From Denitratimonas yunnanensis (SeqCode) (GTDB lineage Bacteria; Pseudomonadota; Gammaproteobacteria; Xanthomonadales; Xanthomonadaceae): a DNA stretch of 64,000 nt. Position 1 is the stretch's first letter. Every line of letters begins with the position of its first letter. The stretch covers positions 1 through 64,000 of the forward strand of contig JAPMLR010000004.1 in the NCBI GenBank assembly GCA_026410415.1. Direction: 5' to 3'. Position numbers and translations under genes: made by a program. A model generated the notes under the pieces. The model searched no databases and was not told where the DNA came from. It worked only from the letters and a program-made list of their open reading frames with translations. Of this stretch, positions 44,832-58,370 are shown piece by piece.

Positions 44832-44857
44832 AAAAAGCGGGCTTCGGCCCGCTTTTT
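44832..44857 (+). terminator. Rho-independent terminator after pnp
   Basis: AAAAAGCGGGC (44832-44842), a TTCG tetraloop and GCCCGCTTTTT (44847-44857) form a classical terminator. It ends the metY/rpsO-pnp transcription unit. Confidence 0.95.
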
Positions 44858-44972
44858 CGTTGGCGCAAGCCGGATCGGATAAGGATCGAAGCAGCTCTTG
44901 GTGCCAAACACAGGCGCAGGTGGGTATTGCTGTTCAGCCGCCGCCTCGCTCCCCGCGCCTCACAGCCGGTAG

Positions 44973-47479
<2,507 letters not shown>

Positions 47480-47677
47480 GGCCTGCAAAGGCACTGCAAT
47501 GAGGTGTCTCGTACTTCAGCGCCATCGTGCATGCGTTTGGCGTACTGGCTGCGGCTACGAGTGGAGCTTGTGTGCCACCGGATGCACTTGAAAACTGGAT
47601 GGAGCGAGTGCCGTGGTGGAGTGATTGAGCCGGCGTCTGGCTGAAAGACGACGGATTCGAATTGCCCTGCACGTGAT

Positions 47678-48292
47678 TCAGGCATCGCGCATCATCGCGG
47701 CAATCGCCGTGGCGTTTTCGCCGCCGAGCGTATCGAGAGCATCGGAAACCGCCTCGCGGTTGGCCGCCGGGTGGTTCTGGTTGAGCTTGAACTTCATCTC
47801 GATGCGTGCAGGTACGAAGCGGAATCCGACGATGCCGGCGACTTGGCGACGCTGCGCGTTCTGGTCCGGTTCGAATCGCCAGGACGCACCGACGCTGGCT
47901 TCGAAACGGGCACTGGTGCGCGAGAGCAGATCGATCAGGCGGGTTTCGTCTTCCACCGGTTCGATATCGCCGTGCAGGTGCGCCACTGCGTAATTCCAGG
48001 TCGGCACGCGTGCCGCCGTTTCCTTGTCCGGATACCAGCTCGCCGAGATGTAGGCGTGCGGCCCGCGCACGATCATCAGCGCGGGGCCGGCGTGTCGGGC
48101 TTGCGGATTGGCTTTGGCCCAGTGGCCCTCGATCAGCACGCGATCGCCGTCGCGGCGGTACAGTACCGGAAGATGTGTGGCGAACGGCAGACCGTCGGCA
48201 TCGGAGGTGATGAGCGAGACGAAGGGATCGTGCGCGATCAGTGCGTCGAGTCTCGCCGGATCGGTTTCCGCGAATACGGGCGGCAGGAACAT
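47678..48292 (-). CDS. PaiB-type FMN-binding negative transcriptional regulator family protein
   Basis: The 204-residue product spans the whole PaiB family (FMN-binding split-barrel fold). It starts MFLPPVFAETDPARLDALIAHDPF and includes SLITSDADGLPFATHLPVL, GHWAKANPQ, VRGPHAYISASWYPDK, VPTWNYAVAHLHG and FKLNQNHPAANREAV. In Bacillus, PaiB represses protease and sporulation genes; that role is unproven elsewhere. It is the last gene of a minus-strand set behind asnS and is convergent with kdsA, 198 bp away. It starts 1 bp after the previous stop. Confidence 0.88.
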   Translation of the reverse strand: MFLPPVFAETDPARLDALIAHDPFVSLITSDADGLPFATHLPVLYRRDGDRVLIEGHWAKANPQARHAGPALMIVRGPHAYISASWYPDKETAARVPTWNYAVAHLHGDIEPVEDETRLIDLLSRTSARFEASVGASWRFEPDQNAQRRQVAGIVGFRFVPARIEMKFKLNQNHPAANREAVSDALDTLGGENATAIAAMMRDA

Positions 48293-48293
48293 G

Positions 48294-48599
48294 TCAGTGC
48301 CGCGCAGGAACCGGCTGTGCCATGCGCTCGGGCAGCGTGGCGTCGTCGCCCTGAGGCGGCACGAGTTCGGACAGGGGCAGGCCGAATGCGAGCGCATCGT
48401 CGTCGTCCAGACCGTCGAGCGCACGAAACTCGGCATCCATGAGCGCGGATCGGGCGCTGTCCTCGCTGTCGTAATTGAGCAGATTGCCGCTGTTGTCCAG
48501 AACCTCGGCGGTGCCGGACGGGCGGATCCGCAAGCGGCTCCAGATCAGAAGGTCGCCGATGCGGGCGAGCCACCAGTGCTCAGTGCTTTCGTCGCTCAT
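48294..48599 (-). CDS. Small conserved cytoplasmic protein of unknown function
   Basis: The 101-residue acidic protein starts MSDESTEHWWLARIGDLLIWSRLRIRP. It includes GTAEVLDNSGNLLNYDSEDSARSALMDAEFRALDGLDDDDA, a strand-helix pattern with a YDSEDSARSALMDAEF helix. No signal peptide or membrane segment is seen. I recognise it only as a hypothetical conserved in xanthomonad-like genomes. It is tightly spaced: 10 bp after the upstream membrane protein gene and 1 bp before the PaiB gene, so all three are probably transcribed from asnS. Confidence 0.7.
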   Translation of the reverse strand: MSDESTEHWWLARIGDLLIWSRLRIRPSGTAEVLDNSGNLLNYDSEDSARSALMDAEFRALDGLDDDDALAFGLPLSELVPPQGDDATLPERMAQPVPARH

Positions 48600-48609
48600 T
48601 CGCGGGTCC

Positions 48610-48900
48610 TCAGCGGTAGATCAGCCACAGCACGCCGGACGCGATGAGCGCCAGGATCGTGCACCACAGCGCCAGTCGTGCCGGTGTCGCCAGGCCGTCG
48701 AGTGAGCGGTCCGAGAGGCCGCGGTAATGTCCACCCAGAAGCCAGCGCAACGCGACGGGAGAGATGAAGGCGAAGCTGCCGAAACTGCGCAGCAGTCCGG
48801 AATGACGGTCGCGCAGGTGAACCAAGGCCATCGGCCAGAACAGCACGAAGGCCAGCGCGCCGGAAATCGCGACCGCAAACGCGGTGAGGGCAAGGAACAT
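48610..48900 (-). CDS. Small integral membrane protein of unknown function
   Basis: The 96-residue product has three hydrophobic stretches: FLALTAFAVAISGALAFVLFW, LRSFGSFAFISPVALRWLLG and LALWCTILALIASGVLWLIY. Between them are charged loops such as LRDRHSGLL and GGHYRGLSDRSLDGL. I recognise no family. The start could be ATG 48900 or GTG 48906; it begins 8-2 bp after the asnS stop, so it is translationally linked to asnS. Confidence 0.65.
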   Translation of the reverse strand: MFLALTAFAVAISGALAFVLFWPMALVHLRDRHSGLLRSFGSFAFISPVALRWLLGGHYRGLSDRSLDGLATPARLALWCTILALIASGVLWLIYR

Positions 48901-48908
48901 TCCCACCG

Positions 48909-50309
<1,401 letters not shown>

Positions 50310-50449
50310 TGCCTTGAATCTCCGCGCCGTGGCGCTTACATGGGGGTTGGCAATGATAGCTAAACAGCTTGCCGCACGACATGGACGTACTCCATCGTCC
50401 GCGTTACCGTGACCGTCGTGCCACCCGCATTCTTCCGGTTTGATTCCTC

Positions 50450-50785
50450 ATGACCATCCAGTTGACCCCCGCCGCGCTGGAACGCGCCCGCCGATTCGTC
50501 TCTGCCGACCCTGCCGCCATCGGTCTGCGGCTGGGGGTGAAGAAAACCGGTTGTTCAGGTTGGGGGTACGTGGTGGATGTGGCGCATGAGGCTGCGCAGG
50601 ATGACAGCGTGTTCGATCAGGGCGGTGTCGCGCTCGTGATCGATCCGCACAGCCTGGTGCTGCTGGATGGCATGACAGTGGATTTCGTGAAGCGCGGGCT
50701 GAATCAGGAGTTCGTGTTCGACAACCCCAATGCAACCGCGGCCTGTGGTTGCGGCGAGAGTTTCACGACCGCGGAAGGCGTCTGA
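50450..50785 (+). CDS. A-type iron-sulfur cluster carrier (IscA/SufA family)
   Basis: The 111-residue HesB-like protein carries or delivers iron-sulfur clusters. The three conserved cysteines are present: Cys35 in KKTGCSGWGYVVD, and Cys99 and Cys101 in ATAACGCGESF. It begins MTIQLTPAALERARRFV, as IscA/SufA proteins do. It is a single gene, not linked to isc or suf operons in this window, so it could be IscA, SufA or ErpA-like. It ends 4 bp from the convergent sugE gene and is divergent from asnS, with a 140-bp shared intergenic region. Confidence 0.9.
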   Translation: MTIQLTPAALERARRFVSADPAAIGLRLGVKKTGCSGWGYVVDVAHEAAQDDSVFDQGGVALVIDPHSLVLLDGMTVDFVKRGLNQEFVFDNPNATAACGCGESFTTAEGV

Positions 50786-50789
50786 TCCG

Positions 50790-51107
50790 TCAGGCCTCGG
50801 AAAGCTTCATCAGCACCAGCCCTCCCACGATCAGGCACGCTGCCAGAATCCGCATGGGCGAGGCTTGTTCGCCCAGTGCGACGATCCCCAGAACGAACGC
50901 GCCGACGGCGCCGATGCCGGTCCAGATCGTGTAGGCAGTGCCCAGCGGCAGATCGCGCATCGCGCGTGCCAGCAAAGCGAAGCTGGCGATCATGGCGATC
51001 ACGGTGATCACGCTCGGGGTGAGTCGGCTGAAGCCTTCCGAGCGTTTCATCGAGAATGCCCACAGCACTTCGAGCAGACCGGCGACAACAAGAAGAAACC
51101 ATGCCAT
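50790..51107 (-). CDS. sugE: Guanidinium exporter SugE/Gdx (SMR family)
   Basis: This 105-residue membrane protein has four transmembrane helices. The SMR signature acid is Glu13 in [20 protein letters not shown], with Trp16 nearby as in the Gdx subtype. [22 protein letters not shown] is the third-helix motif. Gdx transporters exchange guanidinium for protons. Assignment to Gdx and not to multidrug EmrE is supported by a guanidine-II riboswitch directly upstream (51128-51176). The ribosome-binding site GGGAG lies 7 nt before ATG 51107. It is convergent with the iron-sulfur carrier gene. Confidence 0.93.
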   Translation of the reverse strand: MAWFLLVVAGLLEVLWAFSMKRSEGFSRLTPSVITVIAMIASFALLARAMRDLPLGTAYTIWTGIGAVGAFVLGIVALGEQASPMRILAACLIVGGLVLMKLSEA

Positions 51108-51127
51108 TGCAACGCTCCCGCACCTGC

Positions 51128-51176
51128 CGGGCCGTCCCGAATGGCTGCCCGCGATGTGCGGGGGAGGTCGTCCTCC
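51128..51176 (-). promoter_or_regulatory. Guanidine-II (mini-ykkC) riboswitch controlling sugE
   Basis: On the minus strand, hairpin P1 GGAGG-ACGA-CCTCC (51176-51163) and hairpin P2 CGGG-ACGG-CCCG (51139-51128) both carry the ACGR tetraloop that defines the motif. They are separated by a 23-nt linker that can itself fold as CCCGC/GCGGG. The ribosome-binding site of sugE follows 15 nt later. A -10-like TATCAT (51198-51193) lies just upstream, giving a start about 10 nt before P1. Known biology: guanidine-II RNAs bind guanidinium in the loops and free the ribosome-binding site. Confidence 0.9.
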
Positions 51177-51240
51177 TGCGGATTGGGACGAGATGATAGC
51201 CGGGCAGCCTGAATCGGATGTAGCCACGTCGGCATCCAGG

Positions 51241-51269
51241 TTGCGGAAAGTGCTTGGCTGGACTAGAAT
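51241..51269 (+). promoter_or_regulatory. Sigma70 promoter of the rpsF operon
   Basis: TTGCGG (51241-51246) and TAGAAT (51264-51269) are spaced by 17 nt. Start of transcription is expected near 51276, giving a leader of about 110 nt before rpsF. E. coli rpsF leaders bind S6:S18 for autoregulation; a similar fold was not worked out here. Confidence 0.75.
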
Positions 51270-51385
51270 TTGCGCCCCCTCGTTTCTGTTGAAGCGAGGC
51301 CCCTTGCCTCACCGCAGATGCATTGCCGTCACCGCGGGAGGCTGTTCGCCGGCTTGTCGCCGGCGTCATCCACAAGGAAACCACC

Positions 51386-51814
51386 ATGCGTCATTATGAA
51401 GTCGTGTTTCTGGTCCACCCGGACCAGAGCGAGCAAGTGCCTGCGATGATCGAGCGCTACAAGACGCTGATCGAAAGCGATGGCGGCAAGATCCACCGCC
51501 TCGAAGATTGGGGTCGTCGCCAACTGGCCTATTCCATCGAGAATCTGGTCAAGGCCCACTACGTGATGTTCAACATCGAAACCTCCGAGACGGTGTTGGA
51601 GGAACTGGTTTCCGGCTTCCGCTTCAACGATGCGGTGCTGCGTCACATGGTGATCCGCCGCGACGGTCCGGATACCGAAGCCTCGTTCATCCTCAAGACC
51701 AAGGATGAAAAGCCCGAGCGTCGTCGTCGTGACGACGATGCCGAGTCCGGCAACACCTCCGAAGAGGCCGAGACCCCCGCCGAAGCGGATTCCGGCGAAG
51801 ACGTCGAAGCCTGA
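51386..51814 (+). CDS. rpsF: 30S ribosomal protein S6
   Basis: The 142-residue ribosomal protein pairs with S18 on the 30S platform. It starts [26 protein letters not shown] and includes [32 protein letters not shown] and [15 protein letters not shown]. The acidic C-terminal tail ([18 protein letters not shown]) is longer than in E. coli before modification and is typical of the group. AAGGAAA lies upstream of ATG 51386. It is first in rpsF-rpsR-rplI-dnaB-alr, without a priB gene. Confidence 0.97.
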   Translation: MRHYEVVFLVHPDQSEQVPAMIERYKTLIESDGGKIHRLEDWGRRQLAYSIENLVKAHYVMFNIETSETVLEELVSGFRFNDAVLRHMVIRRDGPDTEASFILKTKDEKPERRRRDDDAESGNTSEEAETPAEADSGEDVEA

Positions 51815-51840
51815 TTGCCTGACTACTGGAGCACCTACCC

Positions 51841-52068
51841 ATGTCCAAGTTCTTCCGCCGCCGCAAGTTCTGCAAGTTCACCGCCGAGGGCGTGACCGAG
51901 ATCGATTACAAGGATCTGGCCACTCTCCGTCAGTACATCACCGAGAACGGCAAGATCGTGCCCAGCCGCATCACCGGCACCAAGGCCAAGTACCAGCGTC
52001 AGCTCTGCACGGCCATCAAGCGTGCGCGCTACTTGGCGCTGTTGCCTTACACCGACAATCACTTCTGA
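51841..52068 (+). CDS. rpsR: 30S ribosomal protein S18
   Basis: The 75-residue protein shows the standard S18 sequence: [49 protein letters not shown] and [14 protein letters not shown]. It binds S6 and the central domain of 16S rRNA. It is 26 bp after rpsF in the same operon. Confidence 0.97.
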   Translation: MSKFFRRRKFCKFTAEGVTEIDYKDLATLRQYITENGKIVPSRITGTKAKYQRQLCTAIKRARYLALLPYTDNHF

Positions 52069-52162
52069 TCCAGCAGGGCGCGGCGGCATGTCCGCGCCCG
52101 CAGCAGTTCGGACAGCCACCAGTTGCGGTGCAGTGCGCCGCTAACGAACCCGGAGATTCATC

Positions 52163-52612
52163 GTGGAACTCATTCTTCTTCAGAAAGTAACCAACCTCGG
52201 CGCCCTCGGTGACAAAGTCAGCGTGAAGCCGGGCTACGGTCGCAACTTCCTCGTGCCGCAGGGCAAGGCCGTGCCGGCCACTGCGGCCAACATCGCCAGC
52301 TTCGAGGCACGTCGCGCCGAGTACGAGGCCAAGGCTGCCGCGTTGCTGGGCGGCGCCGAGGCCCGCAAGGCCCGTTTCGTCAATGCCAGCGTCACGCTTC
52401 AGGCCAATGCTTCCACCGAAGGCAAGCTGTATGGCTCGGTCGGACCGCGCGATATCGCCGAGGCGTTCACCGCCGCCGGCCTGCCGCTGGAGAAGAGCGA
52501 GGTCATCATGGGCGAAGGCTCGTTGCGCCGCACCGGCGAGTTCGAAGTGCTGTTGCACCTGCACGCCGATGTGGAAGTGCCGGTGAAGGTCATCGTCGAG
52601 GCGGAAGCCTGA
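52163..52612 (+). CDS. rplI: 50S ribosomal protein L9
   Basis: The 149-residue protein has the N-terminal rRNA-binding domain ([36 protein letters not shown]), the long connecting helix ([24 protein letters not shown]) and the C-terminal domain ([17 protein letters not shown]). The start is GTG at 52163 and not ATG. It lies 94 bp after rpsR and ends with a UUCG-capped hairpin before dnaB. Confidence 0.97.
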   Translation: MELILLQKVTNLGALGDKVSVKPGYGRNFLVPQGKAVPATAANIASFEARRAEYEAKAAALLGGAEARKARFVNASVTLQANASTEGKLYGSVGPRDIAEAFTAAGLPLEKSEVIMGEGSLRRTGEFEVLLHLHADVEVPVKVIVEAEA

Positions 52613-52639
52613 GCGATCGCCACGTCATCGTGAGTGTTC

Positions 52640-52665
52640 ACGACGGGCACTTCGGTGCCCGTCGT
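52640..52665 (+). terminator. UUCG-capped hairpin after rplI
   Basis: A perfect 11-bp stem (52640-52650 with 52655-52665) with TTCG loop starts 27 nt after the rplI stop. The T-run after it is short (CATTTCC). It likely causes partial termination before dnaB. Confidence 0.75.
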
Positions 52666-52781
52666 CATTTCCAGACCGGGTTCGCAGGGTTTTCCCCGGG
52701 TTTTCCACAGGGATGTCCCCTGCGCTTCCGGGGCCATGCCCGTATCATGACCCCTTGTTGCAGATTGCAGGCAGGCGCGTG

Positions 52782-54175
<1,394 letters not shown>

Positions 54176-54179
<4 letters not shown>

Positions 54180-55252
54180 GTCGGGAAGTCATTGCCCGGA
54201 TCGATACTCAGGCGATCGCGGACAATCACGCGCTGCTGCAACGCAGCGCGTCGGGCAGCCGCGTGCTTGCGGTGCTCAAGTCCGACGCGTATGGCCATGG
54301 GCTGGAAACAGCCGCCCGCGCCCTGCGCCGTGCCGAGGCCTTCGGCGTGGCGGCGCAGATCGAGGCGGAGCGCCTGCGTGCCGCTGGGTTGGAACAGCCC
54401 ATCGTGTTGTTCGGCGGCTTCGACGCGCCCGGCGACATCGCCAAGCTCGTGCAGATGAATGTGCGGCCGGCACTGCATCATCCGGCCCAGATCGCGATGC
54501 TCGAAGCGCAGCACGACACCGGGCCGTTGCATGTCTGGTTCAAGATCGACAGCGGCATGAATCGTCTTGGCTTTCCTCCGGACGAGGTGCCCGACGCACT
54601 GGCGCGATTGCGGCGTTTGCCCAATGTCTCGTCGGAAATCGTGCTGATGTCGCATTTCGCCGCGTCCGATGAACCTGGAAGCGATAGTGTCGCCAGGCAG
54701 GTCTCGGCGTTTCGTGACGCCACCGCCGGGCTCGGGTTGCCGGTGTCGCTGGCCAACTCCTGTGCCGTGCTCGATCACCCCGATACCCACGATGACTGGG
54801 TTCGACCCGGCGGCGCACTGTACGGCTTGACCACCAAGCCCGGACATGCCGCGAGCGACGATGGATTGCGGCCGGCCATGCGGCTGTCGACGCGCCTGAT
54901 CGCGGTGCGCGACAAGCCGGCGGGCGCCGCCGTCGGTTATGGCGGCACCTACATCTGTCGGGACACGCTGCGTGTTGGCGTCGCTGCCATCGGGTATGGA
55001 GACGGCTATCCGCGCCATGCCCCACCGGGAACGCCGGTTCTGATCGACGGTGTGCGGTGCGAGCTGATCGGACGTGTCTCGATGGATTTGGTCACGATCG
55101 ACCTGACGCCGGTTCCGCATGCGCAGGTGGGCGACGAAGTGGTGCTGTGGGGCGACGGGTTGGCGGTGGAGGAAATTGCCGCTGCGGCGGGCACGATCAG
55201 CTACGAGCTGACCTGTGGCCTGACGCGCCGGGTGAGGTATGAGAACACCTGA
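54176..55252 (+). CDS. alr: Alanine racemase
   Basis: This PLP-dependent enzyme makes D-alanine for peptidoglycan. The 358-residue product has the PLP Lys in VLAVLKSDAYGHG (KANAYGHG in many relatives), LHVWFKIDSGMNRLGF, and GYGDGYPRH with the second-base Tyr region, followed by VRCELIGRVSMDLVTIDLT and LWGDGLAVEEIAAAAGTISYELTCGLTRRV. The start is GTG at 54176, overlapping the dnaB stop. dnaB-alr is the usual order. Confidence 0.96.
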
Positions 55253-55276
55253 TCGATGCCGGACTGCGGGGAACGC

Positions 55277-55417
55277 ATGTGTCTGATTTTCTCCCTTGTC
55301 GCGTTGTCACTGCCGATGAGCTTCAGCACGGCCCACGCGGAGGCGATGGTCCCGGGTCGGTTCCTTGGTTGTCGGGCACTGGATGACGCCCGCCCCCGTC
55401 ACGCACGCCATCCATGA
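55277..55417 (+). pseudogene. Possible remnant of a small exported protein gene
   Basis: An ATG with GGGGA 5 nt upstream opens a 46-codon frame: MCLIFSLVALSLPMSF then STAHAEAMVPGRFLGCRALDDAR. The first 24 residues form a good signal peptide with cleavage at AHA. GRFLGCRALDD resembles the start of small secreted proteins with a CRALxDxxARLxCYD motif, but the frame leaves this pattern and ends at TGA 55415-55417. A frameshift may have destroyed the rest. It lies between alr and the Smr gene. Confidence 0.35.
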
Positions 55418-55423
55418 CCCAGC

Positions 55424-55975
55424 ATGCCCAAACGCCGCTCACCCCCTCCATCATCTGACGATATCGCGTTGTTTCACGAGGCGATTGGGCCGGTGCGCAA
55501 ATTACCGGAACCCGTTCCCGAGCCTGCGCGACCTGCACTGCCTGCACCGCGTCCCCGATCGCACGAACGGGATGAAGCCGAAGCCTTGTTCCAATCGCGG
55601 TTCGAGCCATTCGCGGCGTCGCCCCTTGGGCCGGGCGATACGCTCGAATATCTGCGTGATGGCTATCCACCGCGCTTGCTGCGACAGCTGAAGCGCGGCC
55701 AGTACGCGGTGCAGGACGAGATCGACCTGCATCGACTCACGCAGATGCAGGCAGAAGCGCTGCTGCGCGAGTTTCTTGCCCGGGGACGGCGCGAAGGTCG
55801 ACGCTGCGTACGCATCGTGCATGGCAAGGGGCTGCGTTCGGGCGATCCGGGGCCAGTCCTCAAGGCACTGGTGGATCGGATGTTGCGCCTGCGTGCCGAC
55901 GTCATCGCATTCGCATCGGCCCAGATGAAGGACGGGGGAAGCGGTGCCGTCCTGGTGTTGCTGACGCGGGATTGA
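55424..55975 (+). CDS. Smr-domain protein (SmrA-like)
   Basis: The 183-residue protein has a C-terminal Smr domain (about 98-183): EIDLHRLTQMQAEALLREFL (Dx-H-G-type motif, here DLHRL), RCVRIVHGKGLRSGDPGPVLKALV and the terminal strand VLVLLTRD. The N-terminal half is Pro-rich and disordered (VPEPARPALPAPRPRSH). Smr domains are nucleases linked to MutS2 or ribosome rescue; stand-alone forms like YdaL/SmrA have DNA endonuclease activity in vitro. It follows the small ORF at 55277 by 6 bp and ends an alr-side group. Confidence 0.9.
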   Translation: MPKRRSPPPSSDDIALFHEAIGPVRKLPEPVPEPARPALPAPRPRSHERDEAEALFQSRFEPFAASPLGPGDTLEYLRDGYPPRLLRQLKRGQYAVQDEIDLHRLTQMQAEALLREFLARGRREGRRCVRIVHGKGLRSGDPGPVLKALVDRMLRLRADVIAFASAQMKDGGSGAVLVLLTRD

Positions 55976-56294
55976 CGTGAGCGGCCCCGGGCGGGGCGTC
56001 GAATATGGACGCGTGGCGACCGTCGAGAAGGCGTTCATCCATGCCACGACGTGCGCCGCCTGCGCATTGCCGGTGGCGCGATGTCGACGCGCCTGGTCGC
56101 GCAGTGCGATCAGCTGATCGCGTTGGCAGAGGTTCCAGAGGGCCGGGTTCATGTGCAGCTTCCGATGGGGCGTGACGCCAGCATCGTTGCCGCTGCACCC
56201 TGACTCCATCGGACATCTTCGGAATGTGCGCCAGGAAAAGTCCTGGCGATGCAGGTGTGCGAAACTTTGCATCCCGCTGCATGCACGCACCTTC
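55976..56294. other. 319-bp region between the Smr and rlmB genes, possible short minus-strand gene
   Basis: No plus-strand gene is supported here. A minus-strand frame starts at ATG 56152 with GGAAGC 5 nt upstream. It reads MNPALWNLCQRDQLIALRD, then QARRHRATGNAQAAHVV, and further, a plausible helical small protein. It continues antisense into the Smr gene without an early stop, so a normal 3' end is missing and the annotation stays doubtful. Confidence 0.3.
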
Positions 56295-57047
56295 ATGACA
56301 CGACACGACAACGAACACTGGATCGCCGGCATCAACGCCGTGGCTTCGGCGCTGGAGAATGATCCGGTCAATGTGCGCGAGATGATGATCGAGGCACGAG
56401 CGCGCAATCCCCGCCTGACCGAGCTGACCGAGTTGGCGCGCGCGCAGGGCATCGCGGTGCGCACCGTGTCGCCCGATGTGCTGGAGCGCGTGTCCGGCGG
56501 CGTGAGGCATCAGGGCATCGTGGCGCATTACTCTGCGGCGTGCAGTTTCGACGAGGACGATCTGGCGACCTTGGTGGAGGCCGCGGACACGCCGTTTTTC
56601 CTGATCCTCGATGGGGTGCAGGACCCGCACAACCTGGGTGCCTGTCTGCGCAGCGCAGCGGCCGCGGGAGTCACCGCCGTCGTGATCCCGAAGGACAAGT
56701 CTGCGCCGGTCAATGCGACCGTGCGCAAGACCTCGGCGGGTGCGGCCGACCGCATTCCGGTGGTGCGCGTCACCAACCTGGCGCGGGCGTTGGACACGCT
56801 GAAGCAAGCGGGGGTGTGGCTGGTCGGGCTGGCGGGCGAGGCCGACCAGAGTGTGTATGCGATCGATCTGAAGGGCGCAGTCGGTATCGTCATGGGCGGC
56901 GAGGGCGAAGGCATGCGGCGGCTGACACGCGAGCACTGCGACTATCTGGCGAAGATTCCCATGCCAGGGCAAATCGAGAGCTTGAATGTGTCGGTTGCCA
57001 CCGGCATCGCGCTGTTCGAGGCGGTGCGTCAGCGCGTGGCGAACTGA
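56295..57047 (+). CDS. rlmB: 23S rRNA (guanosine-2251-O2')-methyltransferase
   Basis: This SPOUT (trefoil-knot) methyltransferase modifies G2251 in the peptidyl-tRNA site. The 250-residue product has the N-terminal substrate-binding domain (HWIAGINAVASALENDP) and the SpoU domain with LDGVQDPHNLGACLRSAAAAGV (motif 1), VGIVMGGEGEGMRRL (motif 2) and IPMPGQIESLNVSVATGIALFE (motif 3). The start is ATG 56295. It is a single gene between the Smr and membrane protein genes. Confidence 0.95.
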   Translation: MTRHDNEHWIAGINAVASALENDPVNVREMMIEARARNPRLTELTELARAQGIAVRTVSPDVLERVSGGVRHQGIVAHYSAACSFDEDDLATLVEAADTPFFLILDGVQDPHNLGACLRSAAAAGVTAVVIPKDKSAPVNATVRKTSAGAADRIPVVRVTNLARALDTLKQAGVWLVGLAGEADQSVYAIDLKGAVGIVMGGEGEGMRRLTREHCDYLAKIPMPGQIESLNVSVATGIALFEAVRQRVAN

Positions 57048-57119
57048 GCAGGTCACGTGAAGAGGGCTGACACGTCCTGTTGAAGGCGGATTTTCCGCAG
57101 GGTGATTGAGGGGCGTTCG

Positions 57120-57749
57120 ATGGATTTGCGTCGGGAGATTGTCGATACCGTCCAGCGTGCACTGCCTTCCGGCAGCCGGTTGACCCGGACCCAATGGGGC
57201 ATTCTCGCCATCGCGGCGGGTGCGGGCGCGATGCTGTGGCTGGGCACTCTGGTCTTCGCCGGGTCCAGATCGTTGCCTGCTGCGTTTGGCCTGTTCCTGC
57301 TGACTTACGCGGGCGTGGTCGCGGCCGGCAGCTTGCCGGACGAGTGGATTTCCCGGCGTCTGGACCGCGTGCTCGATCGCTGGGTCCGCGACGAGAGCGG
57401 GGGCGGTTTCTACGGCATGGTCGCGTTGTCGGTGTTCGTCGGTCTGGAAGTGGAGTCGCTGTTCGACCCGGAGGCGGGACTGTTCTCCGGCTGGGATTTC
57501 GTCGAAGGGCAGATCGTCCAGGTCCTGATCGGATTCAGCGCCGATTCGCTGAAGAACATGGTGATGGCGTCGATATGGCCTTGGCCGATGATTTCACGCG
57601 TCGGACTGCTGTCGGCGGGCGTGTTTGTCGCCGCGTGCTGGGGCGCCTTCATGCTCGGAAGGGCGTGGTTGCCGATGCCCGATCTGACGAAGAAGGCCGG
57701 AGCTGACGGATCCGGTCCGGAAGGGAATGTCACCGACGATGGACAATGA
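57120..57749 (+). CDS. Membrane protein of unknown function
   Basis: The 209-residue product has four hydrophobic segments: WGILAIAAGAGAMLWLGTLVFAG, LPAAFGLFLLTYAGVVAAGSL, FYGMVALSVFVGLEV and a C-terminal VGLLSAGVFVAACWGAFMLG. The soluble parts include SRRLDRVLDRWVRDESGGG. I recognise no family. GAGGGG lies 6 nt before ATG 57120; a GTG at 57102 is less likely. It lies between rlmB and the glutathione peroxidase, all on the plus strand. Confidence 0.6.
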   Translation: MDLRREIVDTVQRALPSGSRLTRTQWGILAIAAGAGAMLWLGTLVFAGSRSLPAAFGLFLLTYAGVVAAGSLPDEWISRRLDRVLDRWVRDESGGGFYGMVALSVFVGLEVESLFDPEAGLFSGWDFVEGQIVQVLIGFSADSLKNMVMASIWPWPMISRVGLLSAGVFVAACWGAFMLGRAWLPMPDLTKKAGADGSGPEGNVTDDGQ

Positions 57750-57844
57750 GTGCGCTGTCGGGCATCAGCTCATGCCGGATGCTTGCCCACGGTTCACTCG
57801 CCTCGGGTAATCTGCCGTTCCACGTTGTCGCAAGGGATCAGGAC

Positions 57845-58327
57845 ATGGCCTCGCTTTACGATTTCACCGTCGAGGATATCGACGGCCAGCCACGCGCTCT
57901 GGAGGCGTATCGCGGCAAGGTGCTGCTGATCGTCAACGTCGCGTCAAAATGCGGGTTCACACCCCAGTACGAAGGGCTGGAAAAACTCTGCCGGGCGCAT
58001 CGCGATGCCGGTTTCGAGGTGCTGGCCTTCCCGTGTGACCAGTTCGGCCATCAGGAGCCGGGCGATGCGGAAGAGATCAAGAACTTCTGCTCGCTGACCT
58101 ACGATGTCAGCTTCCCGTTGTTCGCCAAGATCCAGGTCAACGGGCCGGAGGCCGAGCCGCTTTACCGTTGGCTCAAGGCCGAGAAGGCCGGCTTTCTCGG
58201 CACCGAGGCGATCAAGTGGAACTTCACCAAGTTCCTGGTCGATCGCGACGGCCGCGTGGTGCGGCGCTTTGCGCCGAACGATGCCCCGGCCAAGCTGGAA
58301 AAGGACATCGTCGCACTGTTAGGTTAG
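57845..58327 (+). CDS. Glutathione peroxidase family protein
   Basis: The 160-residue thioredoxin-fold peroxidase reduces hydroperoxides. Cys36 in VNVASKCGFTPQY is the peroxidatic residue (Cys, not selenocysteine). The Gln of FPCDQFGHQEPG and the Trp-Asn of IKWNFTKFLVDRDG complete the catalytic tetrad. Bacterial members such as BtuE often use thioredoxin. The start is ATG 57845. It precedes the hybrid kinase by 43 bp and may be cotranscribed. Confidence 0.92.
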   Translation: MASLYDFTVEDIDGQPRALEAYRGKVLLIVNVASKCGFTPQYEGLEKLCRAHRDAGFEVLAFPCDQFGHQEPGDAEEIKNFCSLTYDVSFPLFAKIQVNGPEAEPLYRWLKAEKAGFLGTEAIKWNFTKFLVDRDGRVVRRFAPNDAPAKLEKDIVALLG

Positions 58328-58370
58328 GCCGCCTTCCCGGCACGGGAATGGAATCCGGACAGGCCGCCCC

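Noticed and set aside
42724..44907. 727-codon open frame antisense to pnp
   Set aside because: Same artefact; pnp has all family motifs on the other strand.
52701..52709. TTTTCCACA upstream of dnaB as a DnaA box
   Set aside because: One mismatch to TTATNCACA and a single site only; no cluster or AT-rich region, so no origin is supported.
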